Assembly (NCBI GenBank): GCA_934555865.1
Contig: CAKTFI010000008.1
Location: forward strand, 1-39,228
DNA from: an uncultured Christensenellaceae bacterium
GTDB lineage: Bacteria; Bacillota; Clostridia; Christensenellales; Christensenellaceae
DNA: 39,228 bases
Direction: 5' to 3'
The translations under genes and the position numbers were made by a program. Positions 8,117-16,107 of this stretch are shown here, piece after piece. The first letter of the stretch is position 1. Each line of letters starts with the position of its first letter. The notes under the pieces were generated by a model that did not search any database, was not told the origin of the DNA, and saw only the letters and a program-made list of their open reading frames with translations.

Positions 8117-8145
8117 TTGACAGCGGCGGGGAAGGGCCCTATAAT
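8117..8145 (+). promoter_or_regulatory. Consensus sigma-A promoter of the deacylase gene
   Basis: A perfect TTGACA (8117-8122), 17-bp spacer and TATAAT (8140-8145). Right after it GTTAG (8150-8154) and CTAAC (8161-8165) form an inverted repeat across the expected transcription start, a possible operator that would temper an otherwise strong promoter. Confidence 0.85.
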
Positions 8146-8183
8146 AAAAGTTAGCAAAAACTAACTATCTGAGGGGAAACAAG

Positions 8184-9140
8184 ATGGGAAAGACGATCCA
8201 ATTGTGTGGCATGCAGATCCAGCCGGGCGAAAAGTTTCAGGGATTTGTGACCGTCCCGGGGACGGAATATCAAACGCCGGTGACGGTGGTGAACGGCAAA
8301 TTGCCAGGCAAGACGCTGTATTTTTCGGCGGGCATCCACGGCGGGGAATACCCCGGGGTGGCGGCGATCGCCAAGGCGGCGGCTGCGCTGCGGCCGGAGC
8401 AGGTCTCGGGTGCGGTGATCTTCCTGCACTGCGTGAACTACAGCGGTATGACGCAGATGGCGGACGCCGTCGTGCCGGAGGACGGGCAGAACCTGAACGG
8501 GAACTTCCCGGGCGACGCGAACGGCTCGGTCGGGCAGCGCATCGCGGCCTGGCTGGCGGGGGAGATGCTGCCGCAGGCGGACTTTGTGACCGACCTGCAC
8601 AGCGGCGGCGCGTATGAGCCGCTGACGCCCTGCCTGTTCTACCCGGTGGCGGCGGGCGATCGCGTCCGGCAGATCGCGGAGGAAGCGACCAAGGTCGTGG
8701 ACATCCCCTACTGCATCCAGTCCACCTCGTCGAACGGGCATTACAGCTGGGCGGCCAAGCAGGGGATCCCGGGGATGCTTTTGGAGCGGGGCGGCAACGC
8801 AGAATGCCCGCCCGCGCAGGTCGAGGCGTATGTGCGGGACATCCACAACCTGCTCGTGCACTTCGGCGCGATCAAGGAGGAGATGTTTGCGCGCAGGACG
8901 GCGCGGCAGGTCTTTGAAAAGACGACCTACCTCGGTGCGAAGGAGTCCGGCTTCTGGTACCCGGCGGTGCAGGTGGATCAGCGGGTCCAACAGGGCGACC
9001 TGCTGGGCGAGCTGAAGGATGTGTTCGGCAATGTGCGCGAACGCTACCTCGCGGAGCACGACGGGATCGTGTTCTATCACGCGGGCGGGCTCATCGCCAA
9101 GGGCGGCTTCACCAACCTGGTGGCTTATGGCGCACTGTAA
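8184..9140 (+). CDS. AstE/AspA-family zinc deacylase (M14-like)
   Basis: The 318-residue protein belongs to the succinylglutamate desuccinylase/aspartoacylase group. The zinc ligands are visible as the H and E of AGIHGGEYPG and the later H of TDLHSGG. RIAAWLAGEM and the downstream LLERGGNAE, with a candidate general-base Glu, fit the family, and the C-terminal beta domain (about 230-318) is present. Such enzymes hydrolyse N-acyl amino acids, amides or related small substrates in the cytoplasm; the exact substrate is not evident. The start is supported by GAGGGG upstream. The gene stands alone with its own promoter and terminator. Confidence 0.88.
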   Translation: MGKTIQLCGMQIQPGEKFQGFVTVPGTEYQTPVTVVNGKLPGKTLYFSAGIHGGEYPGVAAIAKAAAALRPEQVSGAVIFLHCVNYSGMTQMADAVVPEDGQNLNGNFPGDANGSVGQRIAAWLAGEMLPQADFVTDLHSGGAYEPLTPCLFYPVAAGDRVRQIAEEATKVVDIPYCIQSTSSNGHYSWAAKQGIPGMLLERGGNAECPPAQVEAYVRDIHNLLVHFGAIKEEMFARRTARQVFEKTTYLGAKESGFWYPAVQVDQRVQQGDLLGELKDVFGNVRERYLAEHDGIVFYHAGGLIAKGGFTNLVAYGAL

Positions 9141-9151
9141 ACGCGGAAAAT

Positions 9152-9182
9152 AAAAAAGGAGCGGGGGTCCGCTCCTTTTTTT
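9152..9182 (+). terminator. Intrinsic terminator between convergent genes
   Basis: AAAAAAGGAGCGG (9152-9164), GGGT loop, CCGCTCCTTTTTT from 9169. It lies between the deacylase gene and the convergent ArsR-AraC gene. Confidence 0.92.
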
Positions 9183-9228
9183 GTGCCCGTCTGCCAATTT
9201 CCTCTGCCGGGCACGGCGCAGATGGGGG

Positions 9229-9960
9229 CTATACCTCTGCCTTGCCGTCCGCCCCGGCCTGTGCGCGGCGGTATTCGCCCGGCGACTGCCCATAGGTCTC
9301 GCGAAAGACGGCGCAGAAGCGGCTTGGGCTCTCAAACCCGACGGCCTTGGCGATGACGGCGACCTCCGCCTGCGTCTTTTTGAGGCGCAGGGCGGCCTCC
9401 TCCATGCGGTGCTTTTTCATGTGCGCGGCGATGCTCTCGCCATAGACCTCCTTGAATACGCGCTTGAGCGTCGTTGTATTCATGAGGTATTTGCGGGAAA
9501 GCTCCTCGATCGTTATGCGGCGGGAGAGGTTCTCGGTCAATTCGTCGTGCACATGGCGGATGATCTCCGCCTGTGAGGCCTGAAAGTCCACCGCCTCTTC
9601 CGGGCAGGTGATCTCCATGACCTGTTCGACGATCTCGTGCAGCAGCTTGATCTGCAAGGTATCGGCCGCGCGGTAGTAGACCTCCTTGCCGCGGCGGCGG
9701 CCAGCGATGAGTCCGCTTTCCGCGAGCGAGCGCAGGTGGTGCGAGACGGCCGGGCTGGACATGTCGAACATCGCGGCGAGGTTGATGACGCATTCCTCTT
9801 GGTGGTTCAAGAGCCAGAAGATGCGCACGCGCGTCGGGTCGGAAAGCTGCTTAAAGATGTCGCACACCTTGGAAAAGTGCGCGATGTTTTGCAATTGCTC
9901 GTGCAGCGGGGCCAAGTGCAGCGCTTCGCCGTGGTCGTGCGGCAGGTGAAAATCGGACAT
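9229..9960 (-). CDS. ArsR-AraC fusion metalloregulator
   Basis: The 243-residue protein carries two different DNA-binding modules. Residues about 25-110 are an ArsR/SmtB winged helix (IFKQLSDPTRVRIFWLL, then SPAVSHHLRSLAESGLI and GKEVYYRA). Residues about 140-232 are an AraC-type double helix-turn-helix (ITIEELSRKYLMNTTTLKRVFKEVYG and VAVIAKAVGFESPSRFCAVFRETYGQSPGEYR). The N-terminus is histidine-rich (HLPHDHGEALHLAPLHEQ) and single cysteines occur at ECVINL, KVCDIF and ITCPEE, so metal binding is plausible, although the full CadC cysteine pair is absent. It is divergent from an HMA protein and a Zn/Cd-type ATPase, which makes it the likely regulator of metal export. ArsR domains usually repress and AraC domains usually activate, so dual control is possible. 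Confidence 0.9.
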   Translation of the reverse strand: MSDFHLPHDHGEALHLAPLHEQLQNIAHFSKVCDIFKQLSDPTRVRIFWLLNHQEECVINLAAMFDMSSPAVSHHLRSLAESGLIAGRRRGKEVYYRAADTLQIKLLHEIVEQVMEITCPEEAVDFQASQAEIIRHVHDELTENLSRRITIEELSRKYLMNTTTLKRVFKEVYGESIAAHMKKHRMEEAALRLKKTQAEVAVIAKAVGFESPSRFCAVFRETYGQSPGEYRRAQAGADGKAEV

Positions 9961-10025
9961 GGCTTCCTCCGGTATCTGTTTTGGAAATATGGTTGGCTAT
10001 TTTGGAAACAAGGGGGCAAATCGGG

Positions 10026-10054
10026 TTGATTTCCCTCTTGGTATCCAGTATACT
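10026..10054 (+). promoter_or_regulatory. Promoter of the metal-efflux operon
   Basis: TTGATT (10026-10031), 17-bp spacer, TATACT (10049-10054), upstream of the HMA gene. Confidence 0.7.
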
Positions 10055-10066
10055 GCAATCGTAAAG

Positions 10067-10084
10067 ATTAAACAACCGTTTAAT
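10067..10084. promoter_or_regulatory. Palindromic operator, probable ArsR-type site
   Basis: ATTAAAC-AACC-GTTTAAT is a perfect 7-bp inverted repeat with a 4-base centre, just downstream of the -10 and covering the expected transcription start. Its position and A+T-rich form resemble operators of ArsR-regulated metal ATPases. The divergent ArsR-AraC protein is the likely ligand. Confidence 0.65.
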
Positions 10085-10111
10085 GAATGCAAAATTTTGG
10101 AGGAATGAGCC

Positions 10112-10330
10112 ATGAAAAAGACCTATGCAATCGAAGTAGACTGCGCGAACTGCGCGAACCTGATGGAAGACGCGGCGAACAAGACCGAGGGCGTTGCAGC
10201 GGCGACCGTGAATTTCATGACGCAGAAGATGATCGTCGAATTCGCGGAGGGCACGGACGAGAAAAAGACGATGAAGGCAGTGCTCAAGGCCTGCAAGAAG
10301 GTCGAGCCGGACTGCGAGATCGAGCTGTAA
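10112..10330 (+). CDS. Heavy-metal-associated (HMA) domain protein
   Basis: The 72-residue ferredoxin-like HMA domain has the metal-binding CxxC motif in EVDCANCANLMED, followed by a second half with the typical MTQKMIVEF strand and KAVLKACKKVEPDCEIEL. It starts at ATG 10112 behind GGAGGAATGAG. It is a free-standing metallochaperone-like module: the ATPase 53 bases downstream lacks an N-terminal HMA domain, so the usual ZntA N-terminus appears to be a separate protein here. It would bind Zn, Cd or a similar soft metal and pass it to the pump. A CGCCGC/GCGGCG hairpin (10352-10367) lies between the two genes. Confidence 0.92.
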   Translation: MKKTYAIEVDCANCANLMEDAANKTEGVAAATVNFMTQKMIVEFAEGTDEKKTMKAVLKACKKVEPDCEIEL

Positions 10331-10383
10331 GCGAGCAGCATATACAGTACGCCGCGGGCGCGGCGGAAAGCGGGGCAAGGAAT

Positions 10384-12264
10384 ATGACTAAGAAGCAGAA
10401 AAAAATGCTGGTGCGCATCCTCGTGACATCCGTCATGCTGATCGTGCTCAACTTTTTGCCGATCGGCGGGATATGGCAATTGGCGGCGTACCTGGCGGCA
10501 TACCTCATCATCGGGTATGACATCCTGCAAAAGGCGGGAAAGAGCGTAGTAAACGGGCGCGCGTTTGACGAGAACTTTTTGATGGCGCTGGCTACATTGG
10601 GCGCCTTCTTCCTCGCCATCTGGACGAAGAGCGGCGACTATGTCGAGGGCATCGCCGTCATGCTGTTCTATCAGATCGGGGAACTGTTCCAAAGCTATGC
10701 CGTGGGCAAGAGCCGCCGCAACATCACGGCCCTGATGGACATCCGGCCGGATTATGCGAACATCGAACGGGATGGAGAGCTTGTGCAGGTCGACCCGGAC
10801 GAGGTCGAGGTGGGCAGCGTGATCGTCGTGCAGCCGGGCGAAAAGGTGCCGATCGACGGCGTTGTGTTAAGCGGCAGCGCCAGCCTCAACACCAGCGCGC
10901 TCACGGGCGAGAGCGTGCCGCGCGATGTGCACGAAGGCGACGAGATCATCAGCGGCTGTATCGACATGTCGGGCGTGCTCAAGATCCGCACGACCAAGGC
11001 GTTTGGCGAGTCGACGGTGTCCAAGATCCTCGACCTGGTGGAAAACGCCAGCTCCCGCAAGTCCCGTTCCGAGGCGTTCATCTCCCGCTTCGCAAAGGTA
11101 TATACGCCGGCCGTGTGCATCGCGGCGCTGCTGCTCGCGCTGGCCGTGCCGGGGGTGCGGATGCTCGCCGGGCTGCCCGCCGATTGGGTGAACTGGATCT
11201 ACCGCGCGCTGACCTTCCTCGTCGTGAGCTGCCCGTGCGCGCTCGTCATCAGCATCCCGCTGAGCTTCTTTGCGGGCATCGGCGGCGCGAGCAAGGAGGG
11301 CATCCTCATCAAGGGCTCTAACTACCTGGAGGCGCTGTCCGAGGCGAAGATCCTGGTCTTTGACAAGACGGGCACGCTCACGCAGGGCGTGTTCGAGGTG
11401 ACGGGCGTGCACCACAACACGATGGAGGAAGAACGCATCCTGGACTATGCGGCGCATGCGGAATGCGCCTCCTCGCACCCGATTAGCAAGAGCCTGCAAA
11501 AGGCGTATGGCAAGCCGATCGACCGCTCCCGCGTGAGCGACATTGAGGAGTTGAGCGGGCACGGCATCGTGGCCAAGGTCGACGGGCACGCCGTGGCGGC
11601 GGGCAACGCCAAGCTTATGAAAAAGCTGGGCATCGCGTATGCCGACTGCCACAGCGTCGGCACGATCATCCACATGGCGATTGACGGGGCATACGCCGGG
11701 CATATCGTCATCTCGGACATCGTCAAGCCGCACGCCAAGGAAGCGATTTCGGAGCTCAAACACGCTGGTGTGAAAAAGACGGTCATGCTCACGGGCGACG
11801 CCAAGCGCGTGGCCGACCAGGTGGCCGGGGAGCTGGGCATCGACGAGGTGCACAGCGAATTGCTCCCAGGTGATAAGGTGGCGCAGGTCGAGGCACTGCT
11901 CGCAAACAAGGGTAAGAAGGAAAAACTTGCCTTTGTGGGCGACGGCATCAACGACGCGCCGGTGCTCACACGGGCGGACATTGGCATCGCCATGGGCGCG
12001 ATGGGCTCGGACGCGGCCATCGAGGCGGCGGACATCGTGCTGATGGACGACGATCCGCTGCAGATCGCCAAGGCAATCAAGATCTCGCGCAAGTGCATCG
12101 GCATCGTCAAGCAGAACATCGTCTTCTCGCTGGTGGTCAAGTTTGGCTGCCTGGCCCTGACGGCGATCGGCGTCACGGACATGTGGGCGGCGATCTTCGC
12201 CGATGTCGGCGTGATGGTGCTGGCGGTGCTGAACGCGATCCGCGCGCTGCACTACGACAAATAA
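10384..12264 (+). CDS. zntA: P1B-type heavy-metal-exporting ATPase (ZntA/CadA-like)
   Basis: The 626-residue membrane ATPase has the actuator motif TGES, the P1B transmembrane motif SCPCALVIS, phosphorylation motif DKTGT, nucleotide-binding His-Pro in SSHPIS, and the hinge motif GDGINDAPVL. The last helices carry a Lys (VVKFGCL) and Asp (FADVGVMVL) as expected for the Zn/Cd/Pb subgroup. It would pump divalent soft metals out of the cytoplasm. The start at ATG 10384 is the first in-frame Met before TM1; the frame stays open upstream only because it overlaps the HMA gene in another frame. There is no N-terminal metal-binding domain. Metal specificity is inferred from motifs only. Confidence 0.95.
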   Translation: MTKKQKKMLVRILVTSVMLIVLNFLPIGGIWQLAAYLAAYLIIGYDILQKAGKSVVNGRAFDENFLMALATLGAFFLAIWTKSGDYVEGIAVMLFYQIGELFQSYAVGKSRRNITALMDIRPDYANIERDGELVQVDPDEVEVGSVIVVQPGEKVPIDGVVLSGSASLNTSALTGESVPRDVHEGDEIISGCIDMSGVLKIRTTKAFGESTVSKILDLVENASSRKSRSEAFISRFAKVYTPAVCIAALLLALAVPGVRMLAGLPADWVNWIYRALTFLVVSCPCALVISIPLSFFAGIGGASKEGILIKGSNYLEALSEAKILVFDKTGTLTQGVFEVTGVHHNTMEEERILDYAAHAECASSHPISKSLQKAYGKPIDRSRVSDIEELSGHGIVAKVDGHAVAAGNAKLMKKLGIAYADCHSVGTIIHMAIDGAYAGHIVISDIVKPHAKEAISELKHAGVKKTVMLTGDAKRVADQVAGELGIDEVHSELLPGDKVAQVEALLANKGKKEKLAFVGDGINDAPVLTRADIGIAMGAMGSDAAIEAADIVLMDDDPLQIAKAIKISRKCIGIVKQNIVFSLVVKFGCLALTAIGVTDMWAAIFADVGVMVLAVLNAIRALHYDK

Positions 12265-12281
12265 GCAATACAGCAACATAT

Positions 12282-12324
12282 AAAAAAGCACCGAACCTTT
12301 TTTCGAAGGTTCGGTGCTTTTTTT
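12282..12324. terminator. Bidirectional terminator between zntA and tRNA-Leu
   Basis: An 18-bp perfect stem AAAAAAGCACCGAACCTT (12282-12299) pairs with 12306-12323 around a six-base loop. T tracts occur on both strands. It ends the ATPase operon on the plus strand and, on the minus strand, begins immediately after the CCA end of the tRNA gene, so it can serve both. Confidence 0.92.
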
Positions 12325-12412
12325 GGTGCCGAAGACCGGGATCGAACCGGTACGGGTATCGCTACCCACGGGATTTTAAGTCCCGGGCGTCTGCCAATTC
12401 CGCCACTTCGGC
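12324..12412 (-). tRNA. tRNA-Leu (anticodon TAA)
   Basis: Read on the minus strand, GCCGAAG opens the acceptor stem and CTTCGGC closes it, with A73 and an encoded CCA. The D arm, anticodon stem CGGGA/TCCCG with loop CTTAAAA (anticodon TAA), a long variable arm (TGGGTAGCGATACCC) and TTCGATC in the T loop are all present. The long variable arm and TAA anticodon identify leucine (UUA/UUG decoding). Length is 89 bases including CCA. Confidence 0.97.
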
Positions 12413-12423
12413 AATTCCTCCCT

Positions 12424-12453
12424 ATTATAATGCGAAAAACGGGGAGGTGTCAA
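12424..12453 (-). promoter_or_regulatory. Promoter of tRNA-Leu
   Basis: On the minus strand TTGACA (12453-12448), 18-bp spacer and TATAAT (12429-12424), about 11 bases upstream of the mature tRNA. The -35 lies just past the stop codon of the GNAT gene. Confidence 0.8.
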
Positions 12454-12456
12454 GGC

Positions 12457-12969
12457 TTAGAGCGCCGCTTCATAGGCGTTGCGCTTCGCGCCGGAGGGCT
12501 GTGTGATCACGCCGCAATAGCAAAACCCGCTGGAGAGGATGGTGTGCTGCATGATCTTGTTGTCGGCATGCGTGTCGATGCGCAGCGACTGCGCGCCGTG
12601 TGCGCGCGCCTCGGCCTGACATTCCGCAAGCAGGCGGCGGGCGAGGCCCATCCCGCGGAAGTCCGGGTGGGTGGTCAGGCGGTGCACCGTCTCATAGGCG
12701 CCGTTCTGCCGCCATGCGCCGTCGATCACCACATAGGTCGGGTCGATGCCCGGGATGAGTGCGGTATAGGCGGCCACGCGGCCGTCCTCCGTACGCAGCA
12801 CGCGGCCGAGGTCCTTTTGGATGTCTGCCTCTGCCACGGAAAGCGAGGGGGAGTGCGCGCCCTGCCATTGGTCGATGCCCTGCTCCTTTAGGAAGCGCCG
12901 ACCCAGCGCAAAGAGCTCTGCAATCTGCGCCGCGTCCTGCGCGGCGGCTTTTTCATAATACAGTTCCAT
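12457..12969 (-). CDS. GNAT-family N-acetyltransferase
   Basis: The 170-residue protein starts MELYYEKAAAQDAAQIAEL and contains the GNAT acetyl-CoA loop in the segment THPDFRGMGLARRLLAECQAEA (R-G-x-G-x-A-like), preceded by strand YVVIDGAW and followed by LRIDTHADNKIMQHTILSSGF, the usual last strands. It would transfer an acetyl group from acetyl-CoA to an amine; the acceptor is unknown. ATG 12969 is only about 8 bases downstream of a TATAAT, so the transcript probably begins at or next to the start codon. The AGGAGG directly before the ATG would then be largely outside the mRNA. The frame remains open far upstream, but that region holds the real SDR and other genes on the other strand. Confidence 0.88.
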   Translation of the reverse strand: MELYYEKAAAQDAAQIAELFALGRRFLKEQGIDQWQGAHSPSLSVAEADIQKDLGRVLRTEDGRVAAYTALIPGIDPTYVVIDGAWRQNGAYETVHRLTTHPDFRGMGLARRLLAECQAEARAHGAQSLRIDTHADNKIMQHTILSSGFCYCGVITQPSGAKRNAYEAAL

Positions 12970-12976
12970 GCCTCCT

Positions 12977-13004
12977 ATTATAGCAAAGCCAGGGGCGGAT
13001 GCAA
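12977..13004 (-). promoter_or_regulatory. Promoter of the GNAT gene, possibly leaderless
   Basis: On the minus strand TTGCAT (13004-12999), 16-bp spacer, TATAAT (12982-12977). The start codon begins at 12969, so initiation 7-8 bases beyond the -10 would place the transcript's first base at the ATG. Confidence 0.5.
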
Positions 13005-13083
13005 AGCGGGGCACGCTTTTTTTCCCGGCGGGCGCATGATATAATGGAAAAGAAATCTCTTTATCGTATCGAGGAGGAAACAG

Positions 13084-13854
13084 ATGAAAATTGCAGTCGT
13101 CACAGGCGCTTCTTCGGGGATGGGCCGCGAATTCGCCCGGCAGCTGGCCGCGCTGGGCGAGGTCGAGGAGATCTGGGCGATCGCCCGCAATGCCGACCGG
13201 CTGTCCGCGCTGGAGGGGACGCTGGCGGTGCCGGTGCGCGTCCTGCCCATGGATGTGTCGGATATGCAGGCGGTGGAGGCGTATCAGGCGGCGCTCGAAG
13301 AGGCGCAGCCGGAGGTCGCCTGGCTCGTGAACAGCGCGGGGTTTGGCAAGTTCTGCGACTATTCGCAGCTTTCCATGGCACAGTCGGTGGCGATGATCGA
13401 CACCAACTGCAAGGGTCTGGTCGCGATGACGCTGGCGACGCTGCCCTATATGCGCGCGGGCGCGCATGTCGTGAACCTGGCGTCGGCCTCGGCGTTTCAG
13501 CCGCTGCCGTGGATCAACATCTATGGCGCGAGCAAGGCGTTTGTGCGCAACTATTCGCGGGCGCTCAACCGGGAACTCAAGCGGCGCAAGGTCTCTGTGA
13601 CCGCGGTGTGCCCGTATTGGGTGCGCACCAACTTCTTTGACACGGCGCACGCGCACGCGGGCGAGGCGGTCATCACCAAGTATGAGGTGATGTACGAGGC
13701 GTGCGATGTGGTGAAAAAGGCGCTGTACGATGCCCGACGCGGGCGCGATATGTCGGTGTACGGCGCGCGAAACAAGTTCCAGCATGTGGGGGCGAAGCTG
13801 CTGCCCCAACGGGTCGTGATGAACATCTGGCAGCGGCGGCAGAAGCTGAAATAA
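13084..13854 (+). CDS. Short-chain dehydrogenase/reductase
   Basis: The 256-residue classical SDR has the nucleotide-binding TGASSGMG near the N-terminus, the NSAG motif (LVNSAGFGK), catalytic Ser in NLASASAF and the YxxxK pair in YGASK, followed by CPYWVRTNFF where most SDRs have PG-V-T. It would oxidise or reduce a small alcohol/carbonyl with NAD(P)(H). The start has GAGGAGG upstream. The next gene begins ten bases after its stop, so the two are probably co-transcribed. A TATAAT at 13040-13045 may be its -10. The substrate is not evident. Confidence 0.92.
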   Translation: MKIAVVTGASSGMGREFARQLAALGEVEEIWAIARNADRLSALEGTLAVPVRVLPMDVSDMQAVEAYQAALEEAQPEVAWLVNSAGFGKFCDYSQLSMAQSVAMIDTNCKGLVAMTLATLPYMRAGAHVVNLASASAFQPLPWINIYGASKAFVRNYSRALNRELKRRKVSVTAVCPYWVRTNFFDTAHAHAGEAVITKYEVMYEACDVVKKALYDARRGRDMSVYGARNKFQHVGAKLLPQRVVMNIWQRRQKLK

Positions 13855-13863
13855 GGGGAACCG

Positions 13864-14559
13864 ATGGCATTCGAAAAGCTGTATAACGAGCTGTATGCGG
13901 CAGTGGCGCTGTTGGTGCTGGCGCCGGAGCTGGCGGGCGACCTTGAAAAGGGAGAGAGCCCAGACTGGGTGGAGCCCGTGCGGGACATGGGCGTGGAGGT
14001 CACGCAGGCGCTGCGGCAGCAGGACGGCGAGGCACAGAGGTTTTTGGAGCGCTACCTCGGCCGACGGGCGGAGGAGATCCCGCCCGTGGCATTTGAACGG
14101 TACGCAGGTGCGCTGCATTTCGACCACGGCCGTCTGTGGGGGCTGACGATGGAGGCAGAGCAGGAATGGCAGGCGGGCTATGCCGACCGGGCGCGGTATC
14201 GCTTTGCCTGCAAGCTGGAAAAACTGAACGATAACTACACGCCGCACGCGGAAAACACGCTGTACCTGTTTTTGCACACCGACCGAGTGACGCCCGCGGC
14301 GGCAGAGGCCCTGACGGCCGACCTGCGGCGCATCCAACAGGACGCGCCGCGCAAGTTTGACCGGGTGTTTTTGGACGGTGTGGACTGCCTGTATCTGGGC
14401 GACCTGACGCGGGGCGGCACAGAGCGGCGGGAGATCTCCCTGGCCGCGGCGGTGCGTCTGCGGGAGGCGGCTGGGTTTCTGCGCGGCGTGGGTGAATGGC
14501 AGGCGGGCGCATCGGTCGTTAAGGCTCTTCGGGAAGTGGCGCTTTGGCGCGAGGAATGA
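13864..14559 (+). CDS. Hypothetical protein, unknown family
   Basis: The 231-residue, probably soluble, acidic protein has an Ala/Leu/Arg-rich helical composition and no signal peptide. ATG 13864 follows AAGGGGAACC. I do not recognise a family. The N-terminal 100 residues look helical; the middle carries LHFDHGRLWGLTMEAEQEW and the later part repeats amphipathic helix signals. Its ten-base distance from the SDR suggests co-expression. Codon use resembles the neighbours, and length and G-rich third positions support a real gene. Confidence 0.75.
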   Translation: MAFEKLYNELYAAVALLVLAPELAGDLEKGESPDWVEPVRDMGVEVTQALRQQDGEAQRFLERYLGRRAEEIPPVAFERYAGALHFDHGRLWGLTMEAEQEWQAGYADRARYRFACKLEKLNDNYTPHAENTLYLFLHTDRVTPAAAEALTADLRRIQQDAPRKFDRVFLDGVDCLYLGDLTRGGTERREISLAAAVRLREAAGFLRGVGEWQAGASVVKALREVALWREE

Positions 14560-14636
14560 GCGAGGCAGGTGCAGAGCGGCATCCCCCGGTCGGCCTCCAT
14601 GCGCATTGCCGGAGAACCATCTGGCCATGTGTTAGA

Positions 14637-14671
14637 CGAAAATAAAAGCGGACACAGGAATGTGTCCGCTT
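14637..14671 (-). terminator. Terminator of dapL (minus strand)
   Basis: AAGCGGACACA (14646-14656), GGAA loop, TGTGTCCGCTT (14661-14671). On the minus strand the stem is followed by TTTTATTTT, giving a good terminator for the leftward gene; on the plus strand the T tract is poor. Confidence 0.8.
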
Positions 14672-14693
14672 GAAAATTCGGCTCGAGCGAAGC

Positions 14694-15929
14694 CTAAAAG
14701 TTCGTCTGCGCGATGCGCTCCAGCGCCTCTTGCGTGCGCGGGGTGGTATTGAACGCGGTCAGGCGGAAATACCCTTCCCCGGCTGCGCCGAAGCCGGATC
14801 CTGGGGTGCCCACGACATGCGCCTTTTGCAGCAGCGCGTCAAAGAAGGCCCAGGAATCCATCCCGTGCGGCGTCTTGAGCCAAACATAGGGCGAGTTGAC
14901 GCCGCCGTAGGCGGAGAGCCCGCAGGCGGACAGCCCTTTGCGGATGATGGCGGCGTTTTCCAGGTAGTGGGAAATGAGCGCGTCGCATTCCGCCTTGCCC
15001 TCGGGGGTATAGATCGCGGCGGCGGCGCGCTGCACGGGATAGGAGACACCGTTGAACTTGGTCGTCTGCCGCCGACTCCATAGGGCGTGCAGTGAATGCG
15101 GCTGTCCCTGCCGGTCGTGCCCCACGAGCTCCTTCGGCACGACGGTGAAGGCGCAGCGGGTGCCCGTGAAGCCCGCTGTCTTGGAAAAGGAGCGGAATTC
15201 GATGGCGCAAGTCTTGGCACCCTCGATCTCGAAGATACTGTGCGGGATGTTTTCCTGGGTAATAAAGCGCTCATAGGCCGCATCAAACAGCAAAAGCGCG
15301 CCGTTGGCGTTTGCCCAGTCCACCCAGGGCTTCAGCTCGGCAAAGGTGAGCGCGGTACCCGTTGGGTTGTTGGGGTAGCAGAGGTAGACGACATCCACCG
15401 GCTCTGTGGGCAGGGCGGGCAGGAAGTTGTTTTCCTCCGTCGCGGGGAGGTAGACGATGCGCGAAAAGCGCCCGGTTTTGGGGTCGAATTCACCGCTGCG
15501 CCCCGCCATGACATTGGTGTCGACATAGACGGGATAGACCGGGTCGGTCACGGCGACGATGCAGTCCGCCGAAAGGATGTCGCCGATGTTGCCGGTGTCG
15601 CACTTGGCGCCGTCACTTAGGAAGATCTCGTCCGCAGAGATGTCTATGCCGCGCGCGCGGTAGTCGTGCTCTGCGATCGCCTCGCGCAGGAAGGCATAGC
15701 CCTGCTCGGGGCCATAGCCGTGGAAGCCGGAGGCGGTGCCCATTTCGTCCACCGCCGCGTGCATGGCGCGGACGACCGCCTCCGGCAGCGGGCAGGTGAC
15801 ATCGCCGATGCCCAGCCGGATGAGGTCGGCCTCCGGGTGATCGGCCGAAAACGCCGCGACGCGCCGGGCGACCTCGCTAAACAGGTAGTTGCCCTGCAAA
15901 CGGGCAAAATTCTCGTTTATTTGAAACAT
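14694..15929 (-). CDS. dapL: LL-diaminopimelate aminotransferase
   Basis: The 411-residue protein matches the length and landmarks of DapL, a PLP-dependent fold-type I aminotransferase: [17 protein letters not shown] near the N-terminus, [40 protein letters not shown] and the PLP-lysine segment [13 protein letters not shown]. It converts tetrahydrodipicolinate and glutamate to LL-diaminopimelate and 2-oxoglutarate in one step, feeding both lysine and peptidoglycan synthesis. The start is supported by GGAGGAA. It has its own promoter and terminator, with no other lysine-pathway genes adjacent, although a lysine-riboswitch importer lies 16 kb away. Confidence 0.95.
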   Translation of the reverse strand: MFQINENFARLQGNYLFSEVARRVAAFSADHPEADLIRLGIGDVTCPLPEAVVRAMHAAVDEMGTASGFHGYGPEQGYAFLREAIAEHDYRARGIDISADEIFLSDGAKCDTGNIGDILSADCIVAVTDPVYPVYVDTNVMAGRSGEFDPKTGRFSRIVYLPATEENNFLPALPTEPVDVVYLCYPNNPTGTALTFAELKPWVDWANANGALLLFDAAYERFITQENIPHSIFEIEGAKTCAIEFRSFSKTAGFTGTRCAFTVVPKELVGHDRQGQPHSLHALWSRRQTTKFNGVSYPVQRAAAAIYTPEGKAECDALISHYLENAAIIRKGLSACGLSAYGGVNSPYVWLKTPHGMDSWAFFDALLQKAHVVGTPGSGFGAAGEGYFRLTAFNTTPRTQEALERIAQTNF

Positions 15930-15959
15930 AAAAATTCCTCCGCTGCAAATATTTGTTTT

Positions 15960-15988
15960 ATTTTAGTATATCTTGAGGGAAGATGCAA
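15960..15988 (-). promoter_or_regulatory. Promoter of dapL
   Basis: On the minus strand TTGCAT (15988-15983), 17-bp spacer, TAAAAT (15965-15960). No riboswitch fits in the 30-base leader. Confidence 0.5.
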
Positions 15989-16047
15989 GAAAAATGCAGG
16001 AAATTTTACAGAACTTGCAAAAAGAAATCGCCTGCCTGGCAAGGGGT

Positions 16048-16075
16048 TTGCCAAACGGGAATTTTGTGGTATGAT
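16048..16075 (+). promoter_or_regulatory. Promoter of the FKBP gene
   Basis: TTGCCA (16048-16053), 16-bp spacer, TATGAT (16070-16075), about 33 bp before the start codon. Confidence 0.5.
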
Positions 16076-16107
16076 AGGCGAAAAGACGGCAATCTGGGAG
16101 TACGGAT

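Noticed and set aside
10087..10383. Upstream extension of the ATPase frame
   Set aside because: It overlaps the HMA gene in a different frame; its Cys/Arg-rich translation is a shadow, and the first membrane helix follows ATG 10384.
12970..14628. Upstream extension of the GNAT open frame (minus strand)
   Set aside because: It is antisense to the SDR and the 231-residue gene, both with SD sites and coding signatures; the GNAT fold starts at 12969.
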